From positions 1,736,001 through 1,800,000 of the forward strand of contig NZ_RJKE01000001.1 of the NCBI RefSeq assembly GCF_003751225.1: a stretch of DNA of 64,000 bases. Direction: 5' to 3'. This DNA comes from Actinocorallia herbida (GTDB taxonomy: Bacteria; Actinomycetota; Actinomycetes; Streptosporangiales; Streptosporangiaceae). The position numbers were made by a program, and so were the translations under genes. Of the stretch, positions 19,238-27,421 are shown piece by piece. Every line of letters starts with the position of its first letter. Position 1 is the stretch's first letter. The notes under the pieces are model-generated. The model was given only the letters and a program-made list of their open reading frames with translations. It did not search any database and was not told the origin of the DNA.

Positions 19238-19635
19238 CCGAAGTGAACTCCGAGGCTCCGTCCTCTGAGGCTCTGCCCGCGGGGGAGGAGGCAGTCCTCG
19301 ACGCCCTCACCGGTGGATCGGACGAGGAAGAGCAGATCCTCGAGGCCCTGCGCGACGTCGTCGACCCCGAACTGGGCATCAACGTCGTCGACCTCGGCCT
19401 CATCTACGGCATCAACGTCGACACCACCGAGGACAAGAAGCTCCTCACCGTCGACATGACCCTGACGAGCGCGGCCTGCCCCCTCACCGACGTCATCGAG
19501 GACCAGGCCCAGTCCGCCACGGCCGACCTCGTCGACGAGTTGAAGATCAACTGGGTCTGGCTGCCGCCGTGGGGCCCCGACAAGATCACCGAAGACGGCC
19601 GCGAACAGCTCCGCGCCCTGGGCTTCAACGTCTGA
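19234..19635 (+). CDS. sufT: SufT, MIP18/DUF59 Fe-S maturation factor
   Basis: A 133-residue protein. The first 35 residues are acidic and probably disordered; the rest is a MIP18-like (DUF59) domain with VVDPELGINVVDLGLIYG and MTLTSAACPLTDVIEDQ, including the conserved Cys. Such proteins help mature or deliver Fe-S clusters and usually end actinobacterial suf operons. The ATG overlaps the sufU stop (ATGA). A strong hairpin begins 19 bases after its stop, marking the operon end. Confidence 0.93.
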   Translation: MTEVNSEAPSSEALPAGEEAVLDALTGGSDEEEQILEALRDVVDPELGINVVDLGLIYGINVDTTEDKKLLTVDMTLTSAACPLTDVIEDQAQSATADLVDELKINWVWLPPWGPDKITEDGREQLRALGFNV

Positions 19636-19653
19636 CACCCGTTTCCAGAGAAG

Positions 19654-19681
19654 AGCCCGGTCCCCCAGAGGGGGCCGGGCT
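19654..19681 (+). terminator. Hairpin after the suf operon
   Basis: AGCCCGG and CCCCC pair with GGGGG and CCGGGCT around a three-base loop, with a single T bulge. No T-run follows, as is common in actinobacteria. Position directly after sufT makes it the likely operon terminator. Confidence 0.8.
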
Positions 19682-19699
19682 GTTCTCGTAGGAGCCCGC

Positions 19700-20227
19700 C
19701 TACGCCCGCCCCCGCGCGCTGAACCGGTAGCGGCGGAAGCCCTGGTGCAGGACGCCGTCCGCCGCGGCGGCGGGCCGGTAGATGCCGGACCGGTGCCCTT
19801 CGGTGCGGGGACCGAAGGCGCCGAGGCACAGCGAGCCATCGAACGACAGAATCCGCGGATTCGCCGACCTCGGCGGCACGCTCGGCCGCCTCCGGACCCC
19901 GGGGCGCGAGCAGCGGCACCCTCACCCGGACGGGCCGGGTCCGGTCGGCGAGGGTGCCGCGAAGGAGTGAGTCGTTCAGCGCGATCAGGCCCAGCCCGCG
20001 CACCGCGAGCACGCACGCCTGGTCGGCGGTCGCGGCGTGCCGCCGCAGTTCACCGGCGGCATCGGCCTGCCTGCCGTACACCTGCGCGATCTCGGCTTGC
20101 CCCGCGAGGCCGCCGCGCGACGCGGCGTGGGCAGGGGCGAGCCCGAGCATCACGCTCGCAGGGCGTCGCGAGCCGGTGCCCACATCTCGGGCGGTGGGCG
20201 CATAGGGCCGTAGCGCTCGGTTTCCAT
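19700..20227 (-). pseudogene. Eroded XRE-type regulator with internal deletions
   Basis: Three pieces of one family can be read in different minus-strand frames. The N-terminus METERYGPMRPPPEMWAPA starts at 20227 and stops after 25 codons. From about 20150 follow MLGLAPAHAASRGG and CVLAVRGLGLIALNDSLLRG to AAERAAEVGESADS near 19845. The tail FDGSLCLGAFGPRTEGHRSG leads to a stop at 19700. This order matches actinomycete proteins with an N-terminal HTH and a C-terminal sensor-like domain (family from memory). The HTH itself and about 40 residues before the tail are missing, so at least two deletions are needed. Certainly not functional as the parent protein. Confidence 0.68.
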
Positions 20228-20258
20228 CTCACGATGAGAGCCGATCTCGCCGTGAGAT
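20226..20258. repeat. 8-bp inverted repeat at the start of the eroded regulator
   Basis: ATCTCACG at 20226-20233 pairs with CGTGAGAT at 20251-20258. One arm covers the ATG of the decayed regulator, so it may be that gene's old operator. No function is proven. Confidence 0.4.
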
Positions 20259-20277
20259 ACCAGCAACGCCCGCCCCC

Positions 20278-20306
20278 GAAAGCCCGGCCCCCGCGGCCGG
20301 GCTTTC
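20278..20306. terminator. 12-bp hairpin
   Basis: GAAAGCCCGGCC pairs perfectly with GGCCGGGCTTTC around a five-base loop. It lies upstream of both the eroded regulator (minus) and the lipoprotein (plus), and could end transcription coming from either side. The rest of 20307-20435 shows nothing I can name. Confidence 0.6.
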
Positions 20307-20435
20307 GCCTCTTCCGGACAGGCGCGGCCGCCCCGCCCCGAGCGCGGGGCCGCAGGTGCCGGGAGTGCCGGTGGGGTTGAGGGGCGGGGCTTGGAGGGGG
20401 CGAACGTTTTGGGCGGGGCGGGCGTCTCAGGGGGC

Positions 20436-20861
20436 ATGGGGATCTTGAGGTGGGCTGGTTCGGTGGGGTTGGCCGCCGGGGTGCTGGTCGGGGTGGGCGG
20501 GTGCACGCCCTGGGCAGGGGAGAAGGAGGTGCCTCCGCTGGTGCCGAGTGACATCGTGGTGAGCGGGGTCATCGAGCTCTCCGAAGGGGAGGCGCGGCAC
20601 CTGTGCCCGGCCGAGAATCCGGGAGGGCACCGGTTCACCGCGGAGATCCTCTACGGGAACTACTCCCTCGCCATCTACGACGAGTACGGCGAGCGCGGCG
20701 CCGTCTTCATCGACCACCGGGTCAGCGAGCACTACTACACCGGAGCCAAGGGCGTCTTCATCGACGCCGCCGCGGGCACCGCCACCGTGGACGCCGATCT
20801 GGTCCAGAGCGACGAGGCGGATGAGATCGTTCACGTCAAGGGCACCATCACCTGCCCCTGA
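20436..20861 (+). CDS. Small lipoprotein, unknown function
   Basis: Encodes 141 residues. Residues 1-23 are a lipoprotein signal (basic start, hydrophobic core, lipobox VGGC), followed by a mature domain of mostly beta pattern with VPSDIVVSGVIELSEGEARHLCP and a closing VHVKGTITCP. Two cysteines in the mature part could form a disulfide. A GGGGG ribosome site precedes the ATG chosen; an earlier in-frame ATG would bury the signal peptide. No known family is recognised. It is convergent with the trkA gene. Confidence 0.7.
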   Translation: MGILRWAGSVGLAAGVLVGVGGCTPWAGEKEVPPLVPSDIVVSGVIELSEGEARHLCPAENPGGHRFTAEILYGNYSLAIYDEYGERGAVFIDHRVSEHYYTGAKGVFIDAAAGTATVDADLVQSDEADEIVHVKGTITCP

Positions 20862-20886
20862 CCGCGCCGATGCGGGCCCGGAGGGC

Positions 20887-21540
20887 CTAGAGGTCGGTGA
20901 AGCGTTCCACCTTGGTGGTGGGGCCCGCGATGAGGATGAGGTCGTCGTACTGGAGGACGGTCTCCTCGGTGGCGTAGGTGTAGGACTCGCCCTGGGGTTT
21001 GACGCTGACGATGGTGACGCCGTGTTTGCGGCGCAGGTTCGTCTCGCCGAGGGGGACGCCGACGAGTTCGCGGGGTGGACGGGTCTTGGCGAGGGCGTAG
21101 TCGCGGTCGATCTGGACGTAGTCGAGCATGCGGCCGCTGACGAGGTGGGCGACGCGTTCGCCCATGTCGTGCTCGGGCAGGACGACGTGGTTGGCGCCGA
21201 TGCGCTCCAGGATGCGGCCGTGCTGGCGGCTGATGGCCTTGGCCCAGATCTTCTCCACGCCGAGCTCGACCAGGAGCGAGGTGGTGAGGATGCTCGCCTC
21301 GATGTCGCTGCCGATGGCGACGACGGCCCGGTAGAAGTCGGGCACGCCGAGCTGGCGGAGCGCCTGGATGTCGGTGGCGTCGGCGGTGACGATCTGGGTG
21401 AGCTCGCCGGCGAGGGCCTGGACGGTCTTGGGCCGCTGGTCGATCGCGAGCACCTCGGTGCCGAGCCGCGTCAGTTCCAGCGCGATGGAGCTGCCGAACC
21501 GGCCCATGCCGATGACGACGACGGGGGTGTTCTCAGCCAA
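20887..21540 (-). CDS. trkA: TrkA/KtrA potassium-channel regulatory subunit
   Basis: A 217-residue cytoplasmic gating subunit. Residues 1-125 form the RCK_N Rossmann domain, with nucleotide-binding GMGRFGSSIALEL and the acidic AIDQRPKTV. Residues about 135-217 form RCK_C, a site for c-di-AMP in KtrA relatives. Its length shows one RCK pair (KtrA type), half of E. coli TrkA. The ATG lies eight bases inside the upstream transporter gene, so the two subunits are translated together. Binding of NAD(H) or ATP would gate K+ uptake. Confidence 0.95.
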   Translation of the reverse strand: MAENTPVVVIGMGRFGSSIALELTRLGTEVLAIDQRPKTVQALAGELTQIVTADATDIQALRQLGVPDFYRAVVAIGSDIEASILTTSLLVELGVEKIWAKAISRQHGRILERIGANHVVLPEHDMGERVAHLVSGRMLDYVQIDRDYALAKTRPPRELVGVPLGETNLRRKHGVTIVSVKPQGESYTYATEETVLQYDDLILIAGPTTKVERFTDL

Positions 21541-22867
21541 CGATCGGTCGCTCCTCCGGTAGTTCGTACAGTCGGGTCCGTTCCCGCAGGGCGAGCGCGG
21601 TGAACAGGGTGACGGGGCCGACGCGGCCGATGAACATCAGGAAGATGATCAGCAGTTGCCCTGCCGCGGGGAGCGTCGAGGTGATGCCGGTGGACAGGCC
21701 GACGGTCGCGAAGGCCGAGATGACCTCGAACAGTACCTGGTCCAGGGTGTGCGGCACGATCGAGAGCAGCGCGAAGGTGCTGGTGGCCACGACGCCGACG
21801 CCGATGAGCGCGATGGTGAGGGCCTGCCGCTGGGTGTCGTGCGGGATCTTGCGGTTGCCGACGTTGACGCTGGTCTCGCCGCGCAGTTCGGCGAGGAGCA
21901 CGAACGCCAGCAGCCCGAAGGTGGTGACCTTGATGCCCCCGCCGGTGCCCGCGCTGCCCGCGCCGATGAACATGAGGATGTCGGTGGCGAGCCAGCTCTC
22001 CGGCCGCATCGCGCCGATGTCGACGCTGTTGAAGCCGCCGGAGCGGGGCATGACCGCGGCGAAGAACCCGGCGAGGAGCCTGCCGCCGCCGTCGAGGGCG
22101 CCCAGGGTGCGCGGGTTGTTCCACTCGAAGACGGTGAGGACGACGGTCCCCGCGCCGAGGAGCAGCGCCGTCATCCCGACGGTGATCTTGGTGAGCACCG
22201 ACCAGCGGACCGGCCGCCGCCAGGAGCGGGCGAGTTCGAACACGACGGGGAAGCCGAGTCCGCCGACGATCACGCCGAAGCACAGGGGCAGGCAGATCCA
22301 GGGGTCGGCGGCGAATCGGACGACGCTGTCGCCCCACAGGGCGAGCCCGCCGTTGTTGAAGGCCGAGACCGAGTGGAACAGGCCTAGGTAGGCCCCGTAC
22401 CCGACGCTCTCGCCGTAGTGGAGGACGAACCGCGTGGCGAGGACGGCGGCGAGCACCGCCTCCGTCGCGAGGCTGAAGATCACCACGTTCCGGATGACCC
22501 GCCGCAGGTCGCTGCCCGAAAGCGTCTTGTTCTCCGTGGCGGCCAGCAGTCGGGCGCGCAGGCCGAGCCGGCCGGACAGCAGCAGCGCGAAGAGCGTCGC
22601 CAGCGTCATGATGCCGAGGCCGCCCGCCTGGAGGAGCAGCATGATCACGACCTCGCCGAAGATCGACCAGTGCGTGTCGGTGGCGACGACCGCGAGCCCG
22701 GTCAGGCAGATCGACGAGGTGGCCGTGAACAGCGCGGTGAGGATCCCGGCGCCCTCGCCCTCCGCGGACGCGATCGGCAGCGAGAGCAGGCCCGTGCCCA
22801 CCGCCACGGCAGCCCCGAAGCCGCCGACGATGACCTGGGTCGGATGACGAAATCCCTTGCGCATCAT
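21533..22867 (-). CDS. trkH: TrkH/KtrB potassium uptake protein
   Basis: A 444-residue membrane pore protein with four repeated M1-P-M2 units. The four selectivity-filter segments are visible: TATSSICLTGLAV, HSVSAFNNGGLA, GSAGTGGGIKVTT and ISAFATVGLSTG, each with the central glycine. Length suits KtrB. It is cotranscribed with the regulatory subunit downstream. It is divergent from a dehydrogenase gene across 156 bases, in which I saw no riboswitch such as a ydaO element. Confidence 0.95.
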   Translation of the reverse strand: MMRKGFRHPTQVIVGGFGAAVAVGTGLLSLPIASAEGEGAGILTALFTATSSICLTGLAVVATDTHWSIFGEVVIMLLLQAGGLGIMTLATLFALLLSGRLGLRARLLAATENKTLSGSDLRRVIRNVVIFSLATEAVLAAVLATRFVLHYGESVGYGAYLGLFHSVSAFNNGGLALWGDSVVRFAADPWICLPLCFGVIVGGLGFPVVFELARSWRRPVRWSVLTKITVGMTALLLGAGTVVLTVFEWNNPRTLGALDGGGRLLAGFFAAVMPRSGGFNSVDIGAMRPESWLATDILMFIGAGSAGTGGGIKVTTFGLLAFVLLAELRGETSVNVGNRKIPHDTQRQALTIALIGVGVVATSTFALLSIVPHTLDQVLFEVISAFATVGLSTGITSTLPAAGQLLIIFLMFIGRVGPVTLFTALALRERTRLYELPEERPIVG

Positions 22868-23023
22868 GCTCCCCTGCGGGGTTCAGGTGTCCCCGTTCAA
22901 GCGACCGACGGTACCAACATCGCGGCGCGGGTCGACGCGGCCGCGCCAGACGTTCACCTGTTCCGGGGGATTTGGACTGGGGTGGTCGGGGAAGGTCGGA
23001 AATTGACCTTGAGGAGGGGCACG

Positions 23024-23881
23024 ATGGACGTGGCGGTGCTGGGGACGGGGATCATGGGCGAGCCGATGGCCCGCAACCTGCTCAAGGCCGGGCACCGGGT
23101 CCGGGTCTGGAACCGGACGAAGGAGAAGACCGAGGCGCTGGCCAAGGAGGGCGCTTATGCGGCGCCGACACCGCCCGAGGCGGTCGCGGGGGCCGAGATC
23201 GTGTTCACGGTCCTGTACGACGGCGACGCGGCCCTGGACGTCATGCGGCAGGCCGCGCCGGGGCTGCGGCCGGGCGCGCTGTGGGTGCAGTCATCGACGG
23301 CCTCCCTGGACGACGTGGACCTGCTCTCCGGGTTCGCCAACGACAACGGCCTGGTCTATGTGGACGCGCCCGTGCTGGGCACCAGGGCCCCGGCAGAGGC
23401 GGGCCAGCTGACGGTCCTGTGCGCCGCGCCCGACACCGTCTGGACGACGCTGGAGCCGGTGTTCGAGGCGATCGGCTCGCGCACGATCTGGATCGACGAC
23501 CACGTGGGGGCCGCGACCCGGCTCAAACTCGTCATCAACTCCTGGGTGCTGGCGCTGAACAACGCGGTGGGGGAGACCCTCGCCCTCGCCAAGGGCCTGG
23601 GCGTCGAGCCCCGGCAGTTCCTCGACGCGATCGCCGGGGGCGGCCTGGACGCCGGCTACCTGCGGATGAAGGCCGACGTGATCATGCGCGGGGAGTTGTC
23701 ACCGCCGAGCTTCGCGGTGGAGACCGCGGCCAAGGACAACCGGCTCATCCTCGCCGCCGCCGAGGAGGCAGGGGTCAAGCTCGACCTCGCCGAGGCGGGC
23801 GCCGAGCGGTTCCGCCGCGCCGCGGATCAGGGACACGGCCGCGACGACATGGCCGCGTCCTACTTCGCGTCCTTCTCCTGA
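23024..23881 (+). CDS. NAD(P)-dependent beta-hydroxyacid dehydrogenase
   Basis: A 285-residue member of the 3-hydroxyisobutyrate/6-phosphogluconate dehydrogenase family. The N-terminal Rossmann fold starts VAVLGTGIMGEPMARNLL, with WNRTKEK after strand 2 suggesting NADPH preference. The substrate loop is VDAPVLGTRAPAEAGQLTVL and the catalytic Lys is in ATRLKLVINSW. Substrates vary (3-hydroxyisobutyrate, tartronate semialdehyde, glyoxylate), and some relatives are imine reductases. GAGGAGGGG precedes the ATG. Its last 22 bases overlap the convergent doxX gene. Confidence 0.9.
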   Translation: MDVAVLGTGIMGEPMARNLLKAGHRVRVWNRTKEKTEALAKEGAYAAPTPPEAVAGAEIVFTVLYDGDAALDVMRQAAPGLRPGALWVQSSTASLDDVDLLSGFANDNGLVYVDAPVLGTRAPAEAGQLTVLCAAPDTVWTTLEPVFEAIGSRTIWIDDHVGAATRLKLVINSWVLALNNAVGETLALAKGLGVEPRQFLDAIAGGGLDAGYLRMKADVIMRGELSPPSFAVETAAKDNRLILAAAEEAGVKLDLAEAGAERFRRAADQGHGRDDMAASYFASFS

Positions 23882-24540
23882 CCGCCGCGCGCCCGGCCGC
23901 GCCGCGCCCGCGCGACCACCACATCACCCGAAGCGGCACCCGAAGAAGCCGCACCCGAAGGCGCGGCGGGAGCCGACGGGGCGGGAATCTCCGGCACGGT
24001 GTCGCGAGCCGATGCCGGGACGTCCGCCACGGCCTCCGGCTCGGGGGCCTCGGAGGGCCCGGCCCGCTTCGGCAGGTACGGCGCGGGCCCGTCCGGCCCG
24101 TCCTCCGGCGGCAGGAACTCCGCGATCTCCTCCTTGCGCGCCCGCCGCACGCCCAGCGCCCGGTCCAGGGTGAGCCCCCCGCCCCCGCCCGCCGCGAACA
24201 GCAGGCTCGCCAGCCCGAGGACGATGACCAGCTCGAAGCCCGCCGGCGCGCTCAGCCCCTGGTCGACATGGACGAACACGAACGCGCCCGCCATGTCGAG
24301 GAACAGCGCGATCCCGACGACGGGCAGCCCGAGGCCGACGATGAGGGCGGCCCCGCCGAGGAGCTCGGCGAACGTCGAGTAGACGGCGGCGGCCTTGGCC
24401 AGCGGCACGCCCATCCGGTCGAACTCGGCCGCGGTCGCGGTGACCCCGTCCTCGATCTTCAGCCAGCCGTGCGCCACGAAGACGACGCCGACGGCGGTCC
24501 GGGCGAGCAGGGCGGCCAGGTCGTGCAGACGGCTCGGCAT
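23860..24540 (-). CDS. DoxX-family membrane protein with long disordered tail
   Basis: A 226-residue protein. Residues 1-130 are a DoxX domain with four membrane helices (LARTAVGVVFVAHGWLKI, FAELLGGAALIVGLGLPVVG). The remaining 95 residues are rich in Pro, Ala, Glu and Ser and end in a basic stretch; they are probably cytoplasmic and unstructured. DoxX proteins are linked to redox stress, for example as part of a mycobacterial thiol-stress membrane complex. Its 3' end overlaps the convergent dehydrogenase gene by 22 bases, so the tail may have been extended by loss of an older stop. Confidence 0.85.
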   Translation of the reverse strand: MPSRLHDLAALLARTAVGVVFVAHGWLKIEDGVTATAAEFDRMGVPLAKAAAVYSTFAELLGGAALIVGLGLPVVGIALFLDMAGAFVFVHVDQGLSAPAGFELVIVLGLASLLFAAGGGGGLTLDRALGVRRARKEEIAEFLPPEDGPDGPAPYLPKRAGPSEAPEPEAVADVPASARDTVPEIPAPSAPAAPSGAASSGAASGDVVVARARRGRARGGQEKDAK

Positions 24541-24562
24541 GATGCCGGGTCCTTCCCGTTAT

Positions 24563-24596
24563 CCGGTGTTCACCCGATCTTCGGTGTTCGCCCGAT
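24563..24596 (-). repeat. Direct repeat upstream of doxX, possible operator
   Basis: Two copies of a 15-base word, CGGTGTTCACCCGAT and CGGTGTTCGCCCGAT, start 19 bases apart, just before the doxX ribosome site. A tandem repeat in this position may bind a regulator. No repressor is assigned. Confidence 0.45.
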
Positions 24597-24620
24597 TCTC
24601 GGAGAAGGACCCCGCATAGG

Positions 24621-25568
24621 TCAATCGTGCCGCTGCTCCGCCGCGAGCCGCTGGGCGATGACCTGCTGCATCCGCTGGAGCCCGCCGACGCCCAGCAGCC
24701 CGAGCTGGCCCTCGAGTTCGCGCAGCTGGGCGGGCGACTCGGTGACCTTCTCCGAGGACTGCATGAGCACGGTGCCCGCCCCGCTGAACTCGAACTGGTG
24801 CTCCTCGCCGGAGGACGGCCGCATCCCGAACACCGCGCGCGCCTGGCCGAGCACGCCGCGCACCGCGCCGTGGTCGTAGTGGTGGAACGGGGTGGGCACG
24901 TCGGCCCAGCCGAGCACCGCCTGCGGGTCGACCCGGATCGGCGGCTCGACGAAGTGCACCGGCCCGTTGGAGGACGCGATGAACTTGCCGGAGCCGACGA
25001 GGGTGAGGAACCCGGGGATGATCGACTGCTTGAGGCTCAGCGACGGGTCGAACGCCAGCAGGTTGGCGGCCCGGACCGTCAGGTTGCCGTCCTCCAGGTC
25101 GTAGGAGTTGAGGTCGAACCCCCGGTCGCCGAGCAGGAGCTTGCCCTGGCCCTCGGCGACGACCCAGTCGTGCGCGTACAGCGGCGAGTGGAAGTGCCCG
25201 GCGACGAGCGCGTCCAGCGGCCCGGCGGAGAGCGCCGCGAACCTGATCTGCCCGTAGTAGGCGATCATCTTGCCCTTCTGGATGAACCACTTGCCGTTGA
25301 GGTTCACCGAGAAGGCGTAGGGGTTGACGTTGTCGTCGCTCGGGAGGGTCGCGGCGTTGAAGGTCGCGACCGAGGGGAGCGGGCCGCCGACCGCGCCCCC
25401 CTGCGGCGGGACCGCGCCGGGCGGCGGGTACTGGGCCGGGTATCCGGGCTGCTGCCCGTAGGGCGCGGGCTGCCCGTACCCGGGCTGGCCCGGCTGGCCG
25501 TAAGGCTGCTGGCCGTATCCGGGCTGCTGGCCGTACGGGTCGTACGGGGGCTGAGGCGGGTAGCCCAT
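24621..25568 (-). CDS. AIM24-family protein with Pro/Gln/Tyr/Gly-rich N-terminus
   Basis: A 315-residue protein. The first 60 residues are low-complexity repeats of PYGQQPGYG type, a prion-like or disordered segment. Residues about 75-290 are an AIM24 (DUF124) beta domain, with KWFIQKGKMIAYYGQIRF and GKFIASSNGPVHFVE. AIM24 proteins have no proven biochemical role in bacteria; the yeast namesake affects mitochondrial inner membrane organisation. It is the third gene of an AIM24 trio, one base after the second. The low-complexity arm sets it apart from the other two. Confidence 0.88.
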   Translation of the reverse strand: MGYPPQPPYDPYGQQPGYGQQPYGQPGQPGYGQPAPYGQQPGYPAQYPPPGAVPPQGGAVGGPLPSVATFNAATLPSDDNVNPYAFSVNLNGKWFIQKGKMIAYYGQIRFAALSAGPLDALVAGHFHSPLYAHDWVVAEGQGKLLLGDRGFDLNSYDLEDGNLTVRAANLLAFDPSLSLKQSIIPGFLTLVGSGKFIASSNGPVHFVEPPIRVDPQAVLGWADVPTPFHHYDHGAVRGVLGQARAVFGMRPSSGEEHQFEFSGAGTVLMQSSEKVTESPAQLRELEGQLGLLGVGGLQRMQQVIAQRLAAEQRHD

Positions 25569-25569
25569 G

Positions 25570-26220
25570 TCAGATCTTCCTCTCGCTGGCCTGGACGTAC
25601 ACCACGCCCTGGCCGGACAGCTCGAGCTGGAAACCCTCGCCCGAGCCGCGCCCGATGAGGTCGCGCACGCCGACGGAGGTCTTGAGCCGGTTCTGGATCT
25701 GGCCGCGGTGCCCGACGTAGGCCTGCGGGTCGACGTAGACGGGGCGGCCCGGCTGCACCGGGAGCTGGATGACGCCGCCGTGCGACAGCAGCGCGAGCGA
25801 GCCCTGCCCGGTGAGGGTCGTGGTGAACAGGCCCTGCCCGGTCATCTGGCCGCGGATGACGCCCGACAGCCCGCCCTGCTCGCCGAGGAACATCGTGCCG
25901 CGCTGGAGCGAGGCGTCGTGGACCAGCAGCCGGTCGGCCTCGGCGTACAGGGTGTCGCCCTGGAGCTCGACGACCTCCACGTACAGGCCGTGGTGGCCGA
26001 ACATGGCGCTGCCCTGGCCCGTCACGTGCATCATGCCGGTGTTCTCGCCCGCGAGGGTGCGGCCGAGCATCCCGCCGACGCCCGCCCCCGCCGTCACCGA
26101 GCCGGTGAAGGTGACCGCGCCGACGTAGGCGAGCATCGCGCCGCGCTTGGAGTACACCTCGTGGCCGGGTCCGATCGGGACCTGGATCATCTTCTTGTTG
26201 ATCGCGCTGTAGCCGGGCAT
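25570..26220 (-). CDS. AIM24-family protein (second of three)
   Basis: A 216-residue AIM24/DUF124 protein without added domains. It carries VYSKRGAMLAYVGAVTFTGS near the N-terminus, then repeated short beta strands with MHVTGQGSAMFGHHG and ELSGQGVVYVQASER at the end. Its ATG overlaps the stop of the preceding AIM24 gene by one base, so the trio is translated as a unit. Divergence from its neighbours suggests an old duplication and perhaps a hetero-oligomer. Confidence 0.9.
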   Translation of the reverse strand: MPGYSAINKKMIQVPIGPGHEVYSKRGAMLAYVGAVTFTGSVTAGAGVGGMLGRTLAGENTGMMHVTGQGSAMFGHHGLYVEVVELQGDTLYAEADRLLVHDASLQRGTMFLGEQGGLSGVIRGQMTGQGLFTTTLTGQGSLALLSHGGVIQLPVQPGRPVYVDPQAYVGHRGQIQNRLKTSVGVRDLIGRGSGEGFQLELSGQGVVYVQASERKI

Positions 26221-26864
26221 CAGACCTCCGCCGCCAGTCCGCCGCTGCGCTCGGCGGGCTGGATGTAGACCAGCCCGTGGCCGGTGAAGCGCAGTTGGAA
26301 GCTCTCGCCCGAGCCCTGCCCGAGCACGGTGCGCCAGTTCACGTCGGTCACGAACTCCTGCTGGAGCTGCCCGCGGTGCGCCACGTACGCCTGCGGGTCC
26401 ACGTGCAGGGGCTGCTGCGCCGTCACCTCGAGCGCGATCGCGGGCCCGTCGGAGAGGATCGCGACGGTCCCGTGGCCCTCGACCTTGGTGGTGGCCAGAC
26501 CCTGCCCGGTGCTCATCCCGCGCAGCCCGGTGAACTGCACGCCGGTCTGGAGCTGCCCGTCGAGGGCGAGCAGGCTGGTCGACTCCACGAGCAGCGTGTC
26601 GCCCTGGAGCGGCACGAGATTGATCTCGGTCGCCTCGTGGGCCAGGTAGACCGTGCCCTGGCCGGTGATCTCCATGAGGGTGATGGACTCGCCGGCGACC
26701 CTGCGGCGCACCGCGCCCATCAGGCCCTCGCCGCCGGTCATGCCCTGCCGTTTGAACGTCATCTGGCCCTCGTAGGCGACCATCGACCCGTTCAGGGCGC
26801 GGATCGTCTCGCCCCTGAGGTCGACGGCCAGCATGTTGGAGCCGCTCATCCGATACTGCGCCAC
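26220..26864 (-). CDS. AIM24-family protein (first of three)
   Basis: A 214-residue AIM24/DUF124 protein and first gene of the trio. It starts MAQYRMSGSNMLAVDL and has the same strand pattern, with MEITGQGTVYLAHEATEI and QLRFTGHGLVYIQPAERS. The closing VYIQPAER parallels the VYVQASER of the second copy. There are no membrane helices or catalytic motifs. It is divergent from a small membrane protein gene about 110 bases away; the promoter must lie in that gap. Confidence 0.9.
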   Translation of the reverse strand: MAQYRMSGSNMLAVDLRGETIRALNGSMVAYEGQMTFKRQGMTGGEGLMGAVRRRVAGESITLMEITGQGTVYLAHEATEINLVPLQGDTLLVESTSLLALDGQLQTGVQFTGLRGMSTGQGLATTKVEGHGTVAILSDGPAIALEVTAQQPLHVDPQAYVAHRGQLQQEFVTDVNWRTVLGQGSGESFQLRFTGHGLVYIQPAERSGGLAAEV

Positions 26865-26977
26865 GCCATGACCCTAACCAGCCGGGAGCGGTGGTCGCAC
26901 CTGCAGGTCGGACGAAGACCCGCGACAGGCCAGGAAAGATCTACGCGCGGAGCCCCGCTCTGCGCAAGGATGGGGGC

Positions 26978-27370
26978 ATGTGGCTTGCTCCGGAACGCCG
27001 TGGTCGGCATGGATGGCTGGTACCGGTCTTCGCGATACTCGCGGGCGTGGGCGTCGCGGCCTTCCTGGCGTACCGCGACCAGATGACCGCCGGGCTGATC
27101 GCGGGCGGGGTGCTCCTCGCCTATGGCGTCCAGCTCGCTTACCGCAGGGACGAGCGGGGGCTCGCGCTCAGCGAGTCGTTCGGCCGGGGCCGCCGCGGCG
27201 GCGCCCATCTGCGGGCCGCCGCGATGACCGGCGACGTGCTGGTCGCCGGGCTGGTCGCGGCGGTGGTGGTGCAGGCGCTGCGCGGCGCGGAACTCGGCCC
27301 GCTGCCCTATCTCGCGGCGGTCGCCGGGGGCACCTATCTCGTCTCGGTCGTCGTCGCACGAGACTTCTGA
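26978..27370 (+). CDS. Small multi-span membrane protein (DUF3017-like layout)
   Basis: A 130-residue protein with about four hydrophobic segments: WLVPVFAILAGVGVAAFLA, TAGLIAGGVLLAYGVQLAY, VLVAGLVAAVVVQAL and PYLAAVAGGTYLVSVVVAR. The basic loop RRDERGLALSESFGR lies between the second and third. GGGGGC precedes the chosen ATG; an earlier in-frame ATG lacks one. The layout recalls small actinobacterial DUF3017 proteins, but I cannot confirm the family. Confidence 0.7.
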   Translation: MWLAPERRGRHGWLVPVFAILAGVGVAAFLAYRDQMTAGLIAGGVLLAYGVQLAYRRDERGLALSESFGRGRRGGAHLRAAAMTGDVLVAGLVAAVVVQALRGAELGPLPYLAAVAGGTYLVSVVVARDF

Positions 27371-27421
27371 GTCTCGCGGAGGTGACGTCCTGGGCGACTT
27401 GGGCGAAATCTGGGTGAACGT

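Noticed and set aside
22868-23023. c-di-AMP (ydaO) riboswitch before the potassium uptake genes
   Set aside because: The gap is only 156 bases and shows none of the conserved stems or sequence blocks I know for this riboswitch.
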